Assembly: GCF_001895145.1 (NCBI RefSeq)
Contig: NZ_BDIR01000015.1
Coordinates: 1-64,000, forward strand
Reading direction: 5' to 3'
DNA length: 64,000 nt
Source: Arcobacter sp. LA11
GTDB taxonomy: Bacteria > Campylobacterota > Campylobacteria > Campylobacterales > Arcobacteraceae
The position numbers and the translations under genes are program-made. The notes under the pieces are model-generated. The model searched no databases. It saw nothing but the letters and a program-made list of their open reading frames with translations, and was not told where the DNA came from. Numbering within the stretch: position 1 is the stretch's first letter; each line of letters begins with the position of its first letter. Positions 53,202 to 63,000 of the stretch are shown piece after piece.

Positions 53202-54416
53202 CTATCCTAGGTTCATAGAAAATATTGGTAATAGCATAGATAGAACAATAATTCCAATAGTTATACCTACAAAAAGCATAAAAACCGGTCCTAATAAAGA
53301 TAAAAGAACATCTGTTTTATCTTTATTCGCTTCATTATATAGTTGTGCTAGATTATTTAGAATCTCACTCAACCTACTTGTATCTTCACCAATAGAAATA
53401 GAATGAATAAATGATTCATCTATTTTATAAATCTTATTATTATATAAAAGAGTAGATAGTTTTTTACCTTCTACCACACTTTTAGAAGACTCTACAAAAA
53501 CTTTTTTAATAACAGAGTTTTTTAATATATTTGCGCTCAAATTTATAGACTGAACAATAGGAACTCCTGATTTAATTAAAATTGAATTCATGTAAGAAAA
53601 TCTTGCAAGTTCCGCTTGTTCAATCAATTTCTTAAAAAAAGGAAGTTTTAACAAAAACTTGTCAAAAGTATATTTAAAAAGAGTACTTTTTTTAAGAAGA
53701 AATACAAATGTTAAAATGAATATACTTAAAAATAAAAGAATATATAGATAGTTATTTGAAAAAAAGTCTCCCAAGATAATTACAATTTTTGTGATTTCAG
53801 GTAACTCTTGATCGTGTTGCGCAAAAATTGATGTAATTTTAGGAACAATAAAGCTTAGCATAAAACCAACTGTAAAGAATGATACAAAAAGGATAAATAA
53901 AGGATAAATTGAAGCAGAAGTCACCTGTTTTCTTATTCTATCCTGTTCTTTTAAAAATACTGAAAGCTCTAAAAGAACTGATTCTAAAAGACCTCCACTT
54001 TCACTAACTTTTATAGATTGTTTATAAAACTCTGGAAGCCTTACAATCTTTTGAGAATCTAAAGCATCATAAAAAGTTTTACCTTCATCAAGATATGTTT
54101 TTACGGTATCAAAAAAAGTATATAAAGACTTATTGTCTTTATATCTTTGTTTAAGTAAATTCATAGAACCTATTAAAGTAATACCAGATTTTAAATATAT
54201 ACTTAAATCACGGCTAAGATAAGAGAGTGTTGGTAAATCAAGTTTCTTACTTCTTTTAAAAGATACTTTACCAAAGTTAAAAGTATCTTCTTTTAAACTT
54301 GTATACAAAATACCTTTTGCTTTTAACTTTATTTTTGCTTCTTCTAAAGATATTGCTTCTATTTTTGATTTTACTTTTAAACCAGTTGAATCAAAACCAC
54401 TATATTTATAAAGCAT
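53202..54416 (-). CDS. gspF: T2SS inner membrane platform protein GspF
   Basis: GspF anchors the pseudopilus machinery. The 404-residue protein starts MLYKYSGFDSTG, has two homologous helical domains with LSYLSRDLSIYLKSGI and LARFSYMNSILIKSGVPIVQS, and three membrane helices near 170, 220 and 380. These are family signatures. It overlaps the GspH-like gene by 11 bp and is followed by GspK after 5 bp. Confidence 0.93.
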   Translation of the reverse strand: MLYKYSGFDSTGLKVKSKIEAISLEEAKIKLKAKGILYTSLKEDTFNFGKVSFKRSKKLDLPTLSYLSRDLSIYLKSGITLIGSMNLLKQRYKDNKSLYTFFDTVKTYLDEGKTFYDALDSQKIVRLPEFYKQSIKVSESGGLLESVLLELSVFLKEQDRIRKQVTSASIYPLFILFVSFFTVGFMLSFIVPKITSIFAQHDQELPEITKIVIILGDFFSNNYLYILLFLSIFILTFVFLLKKSTLFKYTFDKFLLKLPFFKKLIEQAELARFSYMNSILIKSGVPIVQSINLSANILKNSVIKKVFVESSKSVVEGKKLSTLLYNNKIYKIDESFIHSISIGEDTSRLSEILNNLAQLYNEANKDKTDVLLSLLGPVFMLFVGITIGIIVLSMLLPIFSMNLG

Positions 54417-54933
54417 CTTTTACCTCTATTTCATTTTCAGAAAACTTATCTACGATTTCATTTGTATTTTCAAATACTTTTGCATTTTTTAAAATTGATG
54501 AAAAGAGATAAACTCTTTCATCTAAAGTATCTACTATAATATCTTTATGTTTTTTATCACTATTTATTTTTAGTTCAAAAAAAGGTTCATATTCAATATC
54601 GTCAAGTCTTATCTTTGTAAAATCATAACTATTTAAATCTTTATTATAATTATAAACTTCAGGAATTTGAGTAAAAAGATTTTTTATTTTTATATCTTTA
54701 TTTATATTTTCATCAATAAAAATATAACAATCTTTTGTTTCCTCTTCTATACAAACTAAAGACAAAGTATTTTCATAAGAAAACTTCTTTAGCATAAACT
54801 CTTTTACATTTTCTAAACTTACTTTATACTCTTTCTCTTTTTTTATATTAAAACTTGAAAAAACTAAATAAGAGACAATAGAAATAAGAAGTATTACAAT
54901 AACAAGTTCTATTAGAGTAAATGATTTTTTCAC
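54406..54933 (-). CDS. T2SS minor pseudopilin, GspH-like
   Basis: The 175-residue protein starts MKKSFTLIELVIVILLISIVSYLVF, a prepilin leader with Ser at the -1 position and Glu at +5. The size, a Cys pair near 60-67 (VCIEEETKDCYIF) and its place between GspG and GspF suggest GspH. It is 18 bp downstream of gspG. The soluble domain is not recognisable. Confidence 0.72.
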   Translation of the reverse strand: MKKSFTLIELVIVILLISIVSYLVFSSFNIKKEKEYKVSLENVKEFMLKKFSYENTLSLVCIEEETKDCYIFIDENINKDIKIKNLFTQIPEVYNYNKDLNSYDFTKIRLDDIEYEPFFELKINSDKKHKDIIVDTLDERVYLFSSILKNAKVFENTNEIVDKFSENEIEVKDAL

Positions 54934-54951
54934 TCTAATAGACTTTATGAT

Positions 54952-55326
54952 TTATTTATTACATTTAGAGTAATAAATATCATCTTCTGTACTCTCTTTT
55001 TTATCAGCACCCATTGATACTAAATCAAATGACTTATCTTTTTGAAGATATATAAAACTATTTCCCCAAGTATCTTTTGGAAGTTTTCCATCTTCAAAAT
55101 ATTTTTTTTCTACAAGTAAGCTTAATCCTTCTTCAGTAGTAGGATAAGAAGATATATCTAGTTTATAAAGTTTAAGTGCTTGTGCAACACTTTTCATTTG
55201 AATACATACTATTTTTTCCTTTGCTTCTTCACTTTTACCTGTAAGATTTGGTAAAACAAAAGCTGCTAGAAGACCTAGTATAATAATAACAACCATAAGT
55301 TCCATTAAAGAGAACGCTTTTTTCAA
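54952..55326 (-). CDS. gspG: T2SS major pseudopilin GspG
   Basis: GspG is the main subunit of the pseudopilus that pushes cargo through the secretin. The 124-residue protein begins MKKAFSLMELMVVIIILGLLAAFVLPNL (prepilin helix, Ala at -1, Glu at +5). It keeps the GspG core YKLDISSYPTTEEGLSLLV, the DTWGNSF loop and the calcium-binding SMGADKKESTEDDI segment. It starts at a TTG (55326-55324) with AAAGGA upstream. It is the first gene of the T2SS operon. Confidence 0.95.
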   Translation of the reverse strand: MKKAFSLMELMVVIIILGLLAAFVLPNLTGKSEEAKEKIVCIQMKSVAQALKLYKLDISSYPTTEEGLSLLVEKKYFEDGKLPKDTWGNSFIYLQKDKSFDLVSMGADKKESTEDDIYYSKCNK

Positions 55327-55362
55327 TGTTTTTTCCTTTTATATCCATTTTTACATGATTTT

Positions 55363-55368
55363 ATCATA
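55363..55368 (-). promoter_or_regulatory. Possible -10 box of the T2SS operon
   Basis: On the minus strand a GCTATGATAAAAT sequence gives an extended -10-like TATGAT, about 36 nt upstream of the gspG TTG start, within the 79-bp gap before gspG. No -35 is clear. It also sits in a short inverted repeat (ATGAT/ATCAT), so it could instead end the upstream transcript. Confidence 0.35.
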
Positions 55369-55405
55369 GCAAAACTTCTATCTTTTTTAGTTACATTTTT
55401 TTAGT

Positions 55406-55726
55406 TTATAAGAAATGTATTGCACTAGCTTTACAATACTTTGCACTACTTCCTGAAAAAAGTATTTCAGGAACACCATGGATGACAAGTTTATTTTTTG
55501 AATGATATGCTGATAATACCATACTTAAATTTGCGTCAAACCCAATATCTGATTTTGTAATAAAATAACCTGTGCATTCGTCAATAGGATTTTCTATTTT
55601 AAAAAGAACAGCTTCATTAGTTGGAAATGAATAAATTTGAATGACTTTTGTTTTTCCACTTGGAATAACTGAAGCAACTAATAAACAATAACTACTCAAT
55701 AATATAAAACAAACTTTTTTTAACAT
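55406..55726 (-). CDS. Small secreted protein A of a tandem trio
   Basis: The 106-residue protein has a signal peptide (residues 1-18), then a roughly 85-residue mature domain. The ending pattern F.ANLSMVLSAY..KNKLVIHG...YCKASAIHFL matches its two neighbours: a hydrophobic LxSA helix, a beta hairpin, then a Cys and a final strand. Two Cys (near 51 and 98) could pair. The fold could be a small OB-like beta barrel, and toxin B-subunit-like proteins (SubB style) have a similar helix-strand pattern, but this is a weak resemblance. It is 26 bp downstream of the next paralogue and 79 bp before gspG. Confidence 0.62.
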   Translation of the reverse strand: MLKKVCFILLSSYCLLVASVIPSGKTKVIQIYSFPTNEAVLFKIENPIDECTGYFITKSDIGFDANLSMVLSAYHSKNKLVIHGVPEILFSGSSAKYCKASAIHFL

Positions 55727-55752
55727 TCTTTTCCTTTTTTAATATCTTATTT

Positions 55753-56070
55753 TTATGGAACTATAATTGCATTGATAAAACATACATCCTTATCAAATAT
55801 TATTTTAACATTTTGATTACTTGTCTTTGAAGATAGTAATAAAGAAAACTCTTTATTAAAATTATCTCTTGCTGGATTTAAACATAACGTATCCCATGAG
55901 CTATAACAAGTGCACTTTGTATAATCTATAATAGGTGTTGGATTATCTAACCTAAAAGTGATTGTTTTACCATCATAAGCAGAAGACAAATCTTTTACTT
56001 TTCCTATGTGCCATCCTTGTGTAGCAAATAAACTTGCGCTAATTATCATAGCTAATAGTATTTTTTTCAT
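55753..56070 (-). CDS. Small secreted protein B of a tandem trio
   Basis: The 105-residue protein has a short signal peptide (cleavage after FATQG or nearby) and a mature domain with four Cys (two in a YTKCTCYS-like cluster, one in TLCLN, one in KDVCFI). The segment FNKEFSLLLSSKTSNQNVKIIF, then the last Cys and a final strand, aligns with paralogues A and C. The Cys pattern suggests disulfides, fitting an exported protein. It lies 12 bp from the C paralogue. Function unknown; T2SS cargo is the contextual guess. Confidence 0.62.
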   Translation of the reverse strand: MKKILLAMIISASLFATQGWHIGKVKDLSSAYDGKTITFRLDNPTPIIDYTKCTCYSSWDTLCLNPARDNFNKEFSLLLSSKTSNQNVKIIFDKDVCFINAIIVP

Positions 56071-56082
56071 TTATTTCCTCTT

Positions 56083-56400
56083 CTAATCTATTTCTTGTAG
56101 TCCAGTTATGATACATATAGATTGTGCATTGTCTATTACATATCTTAATTTCTTATTTCTAGCTTTTGCAGACATTGCATAAGAATACTGAGCTTTGTTA
56201 AATTCTGTTCCATCCATATTTATTTGAGCTCTACTATAGCTACAATGTCCTGGTATTTGAGGAGATGAAATATATGCTACTCCATTATTTAAATATAAAT
56301 TCCAATCAGTGAGTACTGTAGGAGGCCAATACCTAACTGCAAAAGCATTTACATTTAATAGTGTAAACGCAAATAAAAATGTCAAACTTATTTTTTTCAT
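56083..56400 (-). CDS. Small secreted protein C of a tandem trio
   Basis: The 105-residue protein has a signal peptide with cleavage near VNAFA. The mature part starts VRYWPPTVLTDWNLYLNNG and ends FNKAQYSYAMSAKARNKKLRYV ... SICIITGLQEID, the same order of elements as in A and B. It has two Cys (near 53 and 97). It starts at ATG 56400 behind AAGGAAGG and follows a 112-bp gap, so it may have its own promoter. No named family was recognised. Confidence 0.62.
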   Translation of the reverse strand: MKKISLTFLFAFTLLNVNAFAVRYWPPTVLTDWNLYLNNGVAYISSPQIPGHCSYSRAQINMDGTEFNKAQYSYAMSAKARNKKLRYVIDNAQSICIITGLQEID

Positions 56401-56512
56401 TAATATTCCTTCCTTTAATGTTTTGTAATACTTTCGACTCTTACGAAAAATGAAGATAAAAAAGAGATTGAATCATTCATAAACGAAAAGTAGAGTTTCA
56501 AGCCCTGGAGTG
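56401..56512. other. 112-bp gap upstream of the small-protein trio
   Basis: This gap separates the 164-residue gene from the trio. It contains no gene I can support. A promoter for the trio or a weak end of the RHS transcript could lie here. AAGGAAGG near the trio start is a strong ribosome site, but no convincing -10 stands out. Confidence 0.4.
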
Positions 56513-57007
56513 TTATTTGAAAGGTATTTCAATTCTTTTACTATTATTACAAACTTGTTTAATAACTTTTTCTATTCGATTTTTATCAAAGTCTGCAATT
56601 CTAACTATAAATGGATATTTATAAATTGAAATAAAATGACTATTACCACTTTCTGACAATTTTTCTTTATTAATATTACAGTTATTGAAATCAATATTAG
56701 AAACTTTCAAATCCTCTTTTAATGAAGAGAAAAATAAAGTTTCTTTTTTTTTCAAAATATTATAATTGATAACTTTATTATTAAATACTCCTTTAAAGTT
56801 TACTATACACATGTAATAATTTTGCATATAATCTATTGTTCTATTACAATTAATTGAACTCCGATAAAATAGAGGCTTCTTAACTTTAAACTTTTCTATG
56901 CTTATTTCAGATTGATCAAAAAAACCTAACTTTATAAATATAAATACTACAACAAATAGTAAACAGATATAAGTACTTACTTTAAACATCTTGGAAACTC
57001 TAATCAA
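56513..57007 (-). CDS. Membrane-anchored periplasmic protein, possible immunity or accessory to the RHS protein
   Basis: The 164-residue protein has an N-terminal membrane helix (about 11-30) and a periplasmic region of about 130 residues with five Cys (near 54, 67, 110, 154 and one more), so disulfides are possible. It overlaps the stop of the giant RHS gene by 4 bp (ATGA), so the two are translationally coupled. In RHS/polymorphic toxin loci the gene at this place usually encodes the immunity protein; a membrane-tethered periplasmic form would fit a toxin with a periplasmic or membrane target. No named family was recognised, so the role is inferred only from position. Confidence 0.55.
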   Translation of the reverse strand: MIRVSKMFKVSTYICLLFVVVFIFIKLGFFDQSEISIEKFKVKKPLFYRSSINCNRTIDYMQNYYMCIVNFKGVFNNKVINYNILKKKETLFFSSLKEDLKVSNIDFNNCNINKEKLSESGNSHFISIYKYPFIVRIADFDKNRIEKVIKQVCNNSKRIEIPFK

Positions 57008-60000
57008 AAATTACCCTTTACTTTAAGAACATTTGATACATCCATTACTCCTGTCATTTCGTATCTAACAAAACTTTTACTCATTTCTTTCATAAATTTA
57101 ACTCTATATCTTGATATATCGTTAGCAAATTTATAATGACCAGAAGCACTGGCTTTTTTAGATAGATACTCAAGTTGACTATCAATTTCAGTTTGAAATT
57201 TCAATAAATCAATTTCCGATTTAAGTTTAAAAAGACTTTTAATACGTGTCCATATTTTATTAGTAGTTAATGCATTTGACATTATTGTTATTGCCTCCGC
57301 ATTAAACATATGCACAAAAGCCGCAGAAACGGCACCATTAGCAAACTTACCTCCAGATAATTCTGAAGCAGTTCCTCCAATTACACCTGCAATTGTAGTT
57401 CTCAAAATAAATCCTCCAGAATCTTCTCCTCCAAGTGTTGTTCCCGGGCTAAATGCAGAAGCTGTAAATCCAGACCAAAAACCTGCATTCCACTTTCCAC
57501 CTTGAAGTTTATTAATTCCAGCTCTACTTATTCCATGAGCAATAGCCTTTTTAACTGCATTTACACCACCTCCATTTAATAAAGATGAACTATGCCCAAA
57601 GTAATCTCCTATCGCTCCCGCAATTCCTCCACCTAATACTCCAAATGCAGCTCCTTTTAAAGCACCAGAGAGAGAACCAGTCATTATAAAGCCGGAGGCA
57701 AAACCTGTTACAGCACCAGTTATTGCTCCTGCAATAACACTACCTAAAGTTGTAGTGGTTAAAGCACCCATCCCTGCAGCAGTACCAAAAGAAGTACCCC
57801 ATCCTGCAACCCAAGCAGAAGCTGCACCGGCTGTAAAATATGAAATAATTGCTATAACAACAATCTTACTAATCTTCTTCCATAACTTTTTAATTGATTT
57901 AAAAAAGAAGCCAGAAGGATCAGTATACTTCAAAGGATTGTTCTTAACATAAGTATATCTATTATAACTTTGTGTATCTTTAGAATCCTGTATATGTGGA
58001 TCAGCAGATAAGAACCTTGCAATAGTAGGATCATAAACCCTTCCATTCATATGGATAAGCCCTACTTCATTTATATGTTCATGTCCAGTAAATCCTCTAT
58101 TTGTTGTAGGAGATGTTGTTTGTACTTCATTTCCAAACTTATCTAAGTTTAACTGTTTACCAAATGGTTTATATGCTCTACGTTCAACTACTACACCTAG
58201 GTTATCTGTTATAGTATCTACTGAACCTAAGTTATCATAGTGTAAGAACTTAGCAGAGTATTGATCACTTTTATTTGAGAATATTGATACTAGTTTTCCA
58301 TTTGCATAGATAAAGTATTTATCTTCACTTACACCATTTGCATAGAAATTCTTTTCATATGATTTTCCAAGATAGTGAATAGTATCACTTCCTGATGTCT
58401 TTTTAAATCTTTTATTATTTGCATCATAATCAAAGGTAACAATCTTATTATCTGATTCTATTTTTATAGGTTTGTTAAATGAGCTATATGTGATAATTTT
58501 ACCATCATTATTTGTCATATTTCCATTTGCATCATATGTAAATGTTTTATTACCTATACTTGATACAGCATGTGGTCTTGAGGTATTATATTCATAATGT
58601 CCTATATCAGATTTATAAGTCATATTTCCTATTTCATCATATTGGTATGATAATACAGAAGATGTACCTTTTGTATCTATATTTGCGTATGTTAATCTAT
58701 TTAAGGAATCATATATATAGTTATGTTCTACATCAAGTTTACTATCTACTCTTCTTGAAACATTATTTAAACTATCATATTCAAATGAAAGATTTCTTAT
58801 CTCTTCAGTGCTACTATCATAGCCTGTTTTCATACTATAAACTATACCTCTTCTATCATAATGAGCTGTAGTTTCTAAACCATTTCCTGATAAATATGAA
58901 GTTATGATTCCTAGTGAGTTTTGATTTAATACTTTATAGAAGTATATATCATCTGATTCTAAGATTTCAGTATATGCTGAAGCTTTATTAGTATAAGCAT
59001 TTGACAGTTCTTCATAATATCTTACTTTTTGATTTAAATCTTTTATATAGTTTACATCACTTGTTAGATTACTTAAGGCTGTTTCATAAAAAGATACTAT
59101 TTCGGCACTTGTTCCATAGAAAAGAAGATTGTCTTCTTTTGTATAGATTGTTGAATCATGAGACATTTCATCTGGGCAGAAGATTATTATTCCATCTACA
59201 TTTCCACAATATAATAACTTTTGAGATTGTTCTTTTTGTACTTTTAGTTCTTCTAATAATGAAACAGAATATTCTGCTATATTTATTAAGTCATCTTTAA
59301 ATGTTGCATATAGCGTCGCTAATTCTGCACTATCAGAACCATTTAACCATTGTTGTAGGTTTGCTTCATTTAGGGTATTTGTAGTTTTATTATAGTTTGA
59401 TACAACTCCTTCAAGGGTATATATTAAATCTTTTAGTTCATTTACATGATTTTTTAATTGATTTACAATATCAGCTTTAGCAGGATTATCTTTATATAGT
59501 TCTATAATATTTGTATATCTTATTACATCTAGATTATATTTATTTATTTTAGCTGTATATTCTACTGATAATTTTTTATTTTCAAGATATTGTTGCATGT
59601 CATATGCAATTTCATCTCTAAATCTATCAGCACTAACAACTCCTGCATTTCTTCTTGGTGTTGTTACTGAATCCAAGTATCCATGTTCATTATAGTTATT
59701 TTTTATCTCTACATTATTTGGTTCTATTGTTTTTGAAACTCTTCCTAAAGAATCATAAGTGTATTGTTTTATATAGTCATAACTATCATCTATTCTTGTT
59801 GTAACAGTATTAACTCTACCAAGATTATCATAAGTATATTTTTTTACTGAGCCTATACCTTTTTCTTCAACAATTTTTCCTAGGCCTTTATTTCCTATAT
59901 CATATTTAAATTCTATTATTCCTTCTGGTATTGTTTTTGTAAGGACTCTTCCTAAGGTATCATAAGTAAAAGACGTAACTTGTGCTTTTGCATCTGTTTG

Positions 60001-63000
60001 AGATACTAATTGTTTTAAGGCATTATAGTTATATGTCCAAATACCCATATCTGGATCAATTTGTTTTGTTTTATTTCCAAAGTTATCATACTCTATGATT
60101 ATTTCATTTCCTTTAGAATCTATTGTTTTTAAAAGGTTTCCTATTGCATCATATTCATATGTTATTGTACTTTGGCTATTATCATTTACAAATACTGTTT
60201 TTTCTAGGACATTTACTGTTGTAGTTTTTATTTGTCCATTAGCATTTGTTTTTATTGTTGAGTAATCTGTATATTCAATTGTATCATCTACTCTTGTATC
60301 ATGTGATCCTGGAGAATTTAGTCTTACTAATCTATTTATATCATCATAGCTGTAGTTTATATATTCTGGTTCTTCATCTTCAAAGTATGGGGTTGAGACT
60401 TTTGCTTTATTTCCTCTATAGTCATATTCAATTTCTTCAATAATATTTCTTCCATCAAATCCAACTTTTATAGTTTTTAGTTTTCTACCTAATTTATCAT
60501 AAAATACTGTTACAGGAAATTTTCCATTTAGTTTTTGGATTACTTTATGTCCATCATTTGTCCAAGAATATTCCCAAGTGGTATAGTTTCCATCAGCTCT
60601 TGTCTCTTTTATTTTTCTTCCCATTTCATCATAGGCAAATGTTGTTGTAAGACCATTTGGTCCTGTTACTGATATTACTTGGTCTTTATTATTATAAGTT
60701 TTTGTTTCACTATGCCCTAGAAGGTTTGTTATTTTTATTTGATTTTTTCCATAGGTATCATAAGTAAAGGTTGTAGTTCTTGGAGTCATATTTGAAGCAG
60801 AGATTGTTTCTGATATTTTATTTCCATGTGAATCATATACATATGATTTACTTAAAGATTTTACATCATTTGGTTCTATTACTTCTTTTACTAGTGTTCC
60901 AGTTAAAGTATCATATTCAAACTCTGATTCTCTTGTTATAGAAGGTTTTCCTAGCGCTTCATGGATAACTTTACTGTTATCAAGTCTTGATAATATCCAA
61001 GATGATTCATAGTTTGAATAAGTATTTTGGATAGTTTTTTTAAATGTTTTTCCATTTCCTTCGGTTATAGTTTCAATTCTTCCTATATTTCCATAGCTAT
61101 CAATATCTGAATTGATAGTCTCTTTTTTTACTAATTGATTTCCTGAATCATAGGAATAAGAGTAAGAAGTACTTTTTATTTTATGTAATTGGTAAGAGTC
61201 ACTTGAAGCATTTGTTACTTGGGTATATATTTCTGTACTTTTTGACATTAGTTTATTATTTACATAGGCTTTTGACTCTTTTGGGGTTCCTATATATGGA
61301 TAATTTTGATTATATATTACTATTGATTTTGAATTAGTCGTTTCATTTATTGTTTCTATTTCTTCAAAGCCTAATGAGCCTCGTTCTAAATTAATTGCAA
61401 AGTCTTTATATTTGTAACTTGTTTTACTCACTCCTCCTATTCCATCTGAAGTTGTATAGCTTTTTACTACTTGCATTGGTGAATTCTTTATACTTCTGTT
61501 TGGAAAAGATAGGTTATTTGTAGATGAGTAGATATCCTTATCTGATAATGAGCTGTATTCTAAATTTATATCTTCGTCTTTATTATTTGTTATTGATGAT
61601 ATTCTAAGTTTATTTGCATCTGATTGTAGACTCCATGAATATGAATTATTATTATAATTTAAAGATACTAAATCCGTAAGACCATCACCATTGTAATCCG
61701 ATGGCAAGATTTGAGAATATTCATCCATAGAAATTTGAGTAGACAAATCTTTTTTTGTAAAAGTTCCATCTCCTTTTGATATTGCAACATATCGATATCC
61801 AGCTTTATCATAGTTTATTGACATTAAATCTGTTAGTCCATCTCCATTATAATCTATGGGAAATATGGAAGTAGCATCATTCATGCGGAAATCACTTATT
61901 TGTGTATTTTTTACAAATGAACCATCTCCTTTTGATAGAGCTATGGTATTATTATGTCTATTTTTAGTATTTATATATGCAATATCACTTATTCCATCAC
62001 CATTATAATCACCTAGGTAAAAATTTTTACCTACCGCATATTGTCCAAATAGATTTATATTAGATTTTTTAGTAAAAGTAGTATCTCCATTTGAAATTCC
62101 TATCCAACCCATACTACTTATATCTTCCCCTTCATTTGAACCCATTGTACTATAAGCAGAAGAAAAAATATCTGTAAATCCATCGCCATTATAATCAGCT
62201 AGATAATACGTTGAAAGGCTAGCATAACTCACATCAAAGTTATTAAAGCTATTTTTTTTAGTAAAAGTTCCATCACCATTTGATAATGCTATCCAAGAAT
62301 ATTTTTCTAAATCCGTTTCACTATAAGAAATCTTTTTTGTATTATAAAAAGATACTATATCCATAAATCCATCTGCATTAAAATCTCCCAAATGAATTTT
62401 TGCTTCTTTATGATAATCAAATTTACTAACATCTGTGTTTTTAGTAAAAGTTCCATCACCATTTGATAAAAGAACAAAGGAAGCATCTTTATTCATATAA
62501 TGAAATGCAGCAATATCTGCACGTCCATCGCCATTATAATCATTTGTATAATATCTAATTTTTTGCATCCCATAAGGATCTAAAAGTCCACCAAAATTTT
62601 TAAAATATTTAGTAAGACCTTCTTTTTTCGTAAAAGTTCCATCACCATTTGATAATGCTATCCAAGAAAGTGAAGAATTTTTATAACCTTTGTAATGCAT
62701 TGCCAACATATCAGTAAGACCATCTCCGTTATAATCGGCAGGATAATATTTTGTATCATCATCTAAAGGATAACCACTAAAAGATTTTTTTGTAAATGTA
62801 CCATTTTCATTGGCTATTGCTACCCATGAATAAGAACTATTTGAATAATTTAGTGCAAGAATATCTGCTAAACCATCTCCATTATAATCGGCAGGGAAAT
62901 ATTTTGATTTTTTTCCTTGTGGAAATACTCCTGAAGGAAAACTATCTTTTTTTACTAGTGTACTTTCATTAAAATTATTCCAATTAAAAATAATTGGCTG

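Noticed and set aside
55406-56400. The three small secreted proteins as extra pseudopilins
   Set aside because: They have ordinary signal peptides and no hydrophobic prepilin helix with Glu at +5.
61640-62960. Regularly spaced similar DNA blocks as a CRISPR-like array
   Set aside because: The repeats are in frame, encode FG-GAP calcium loops, and the intervals between them are coding and related to one another.
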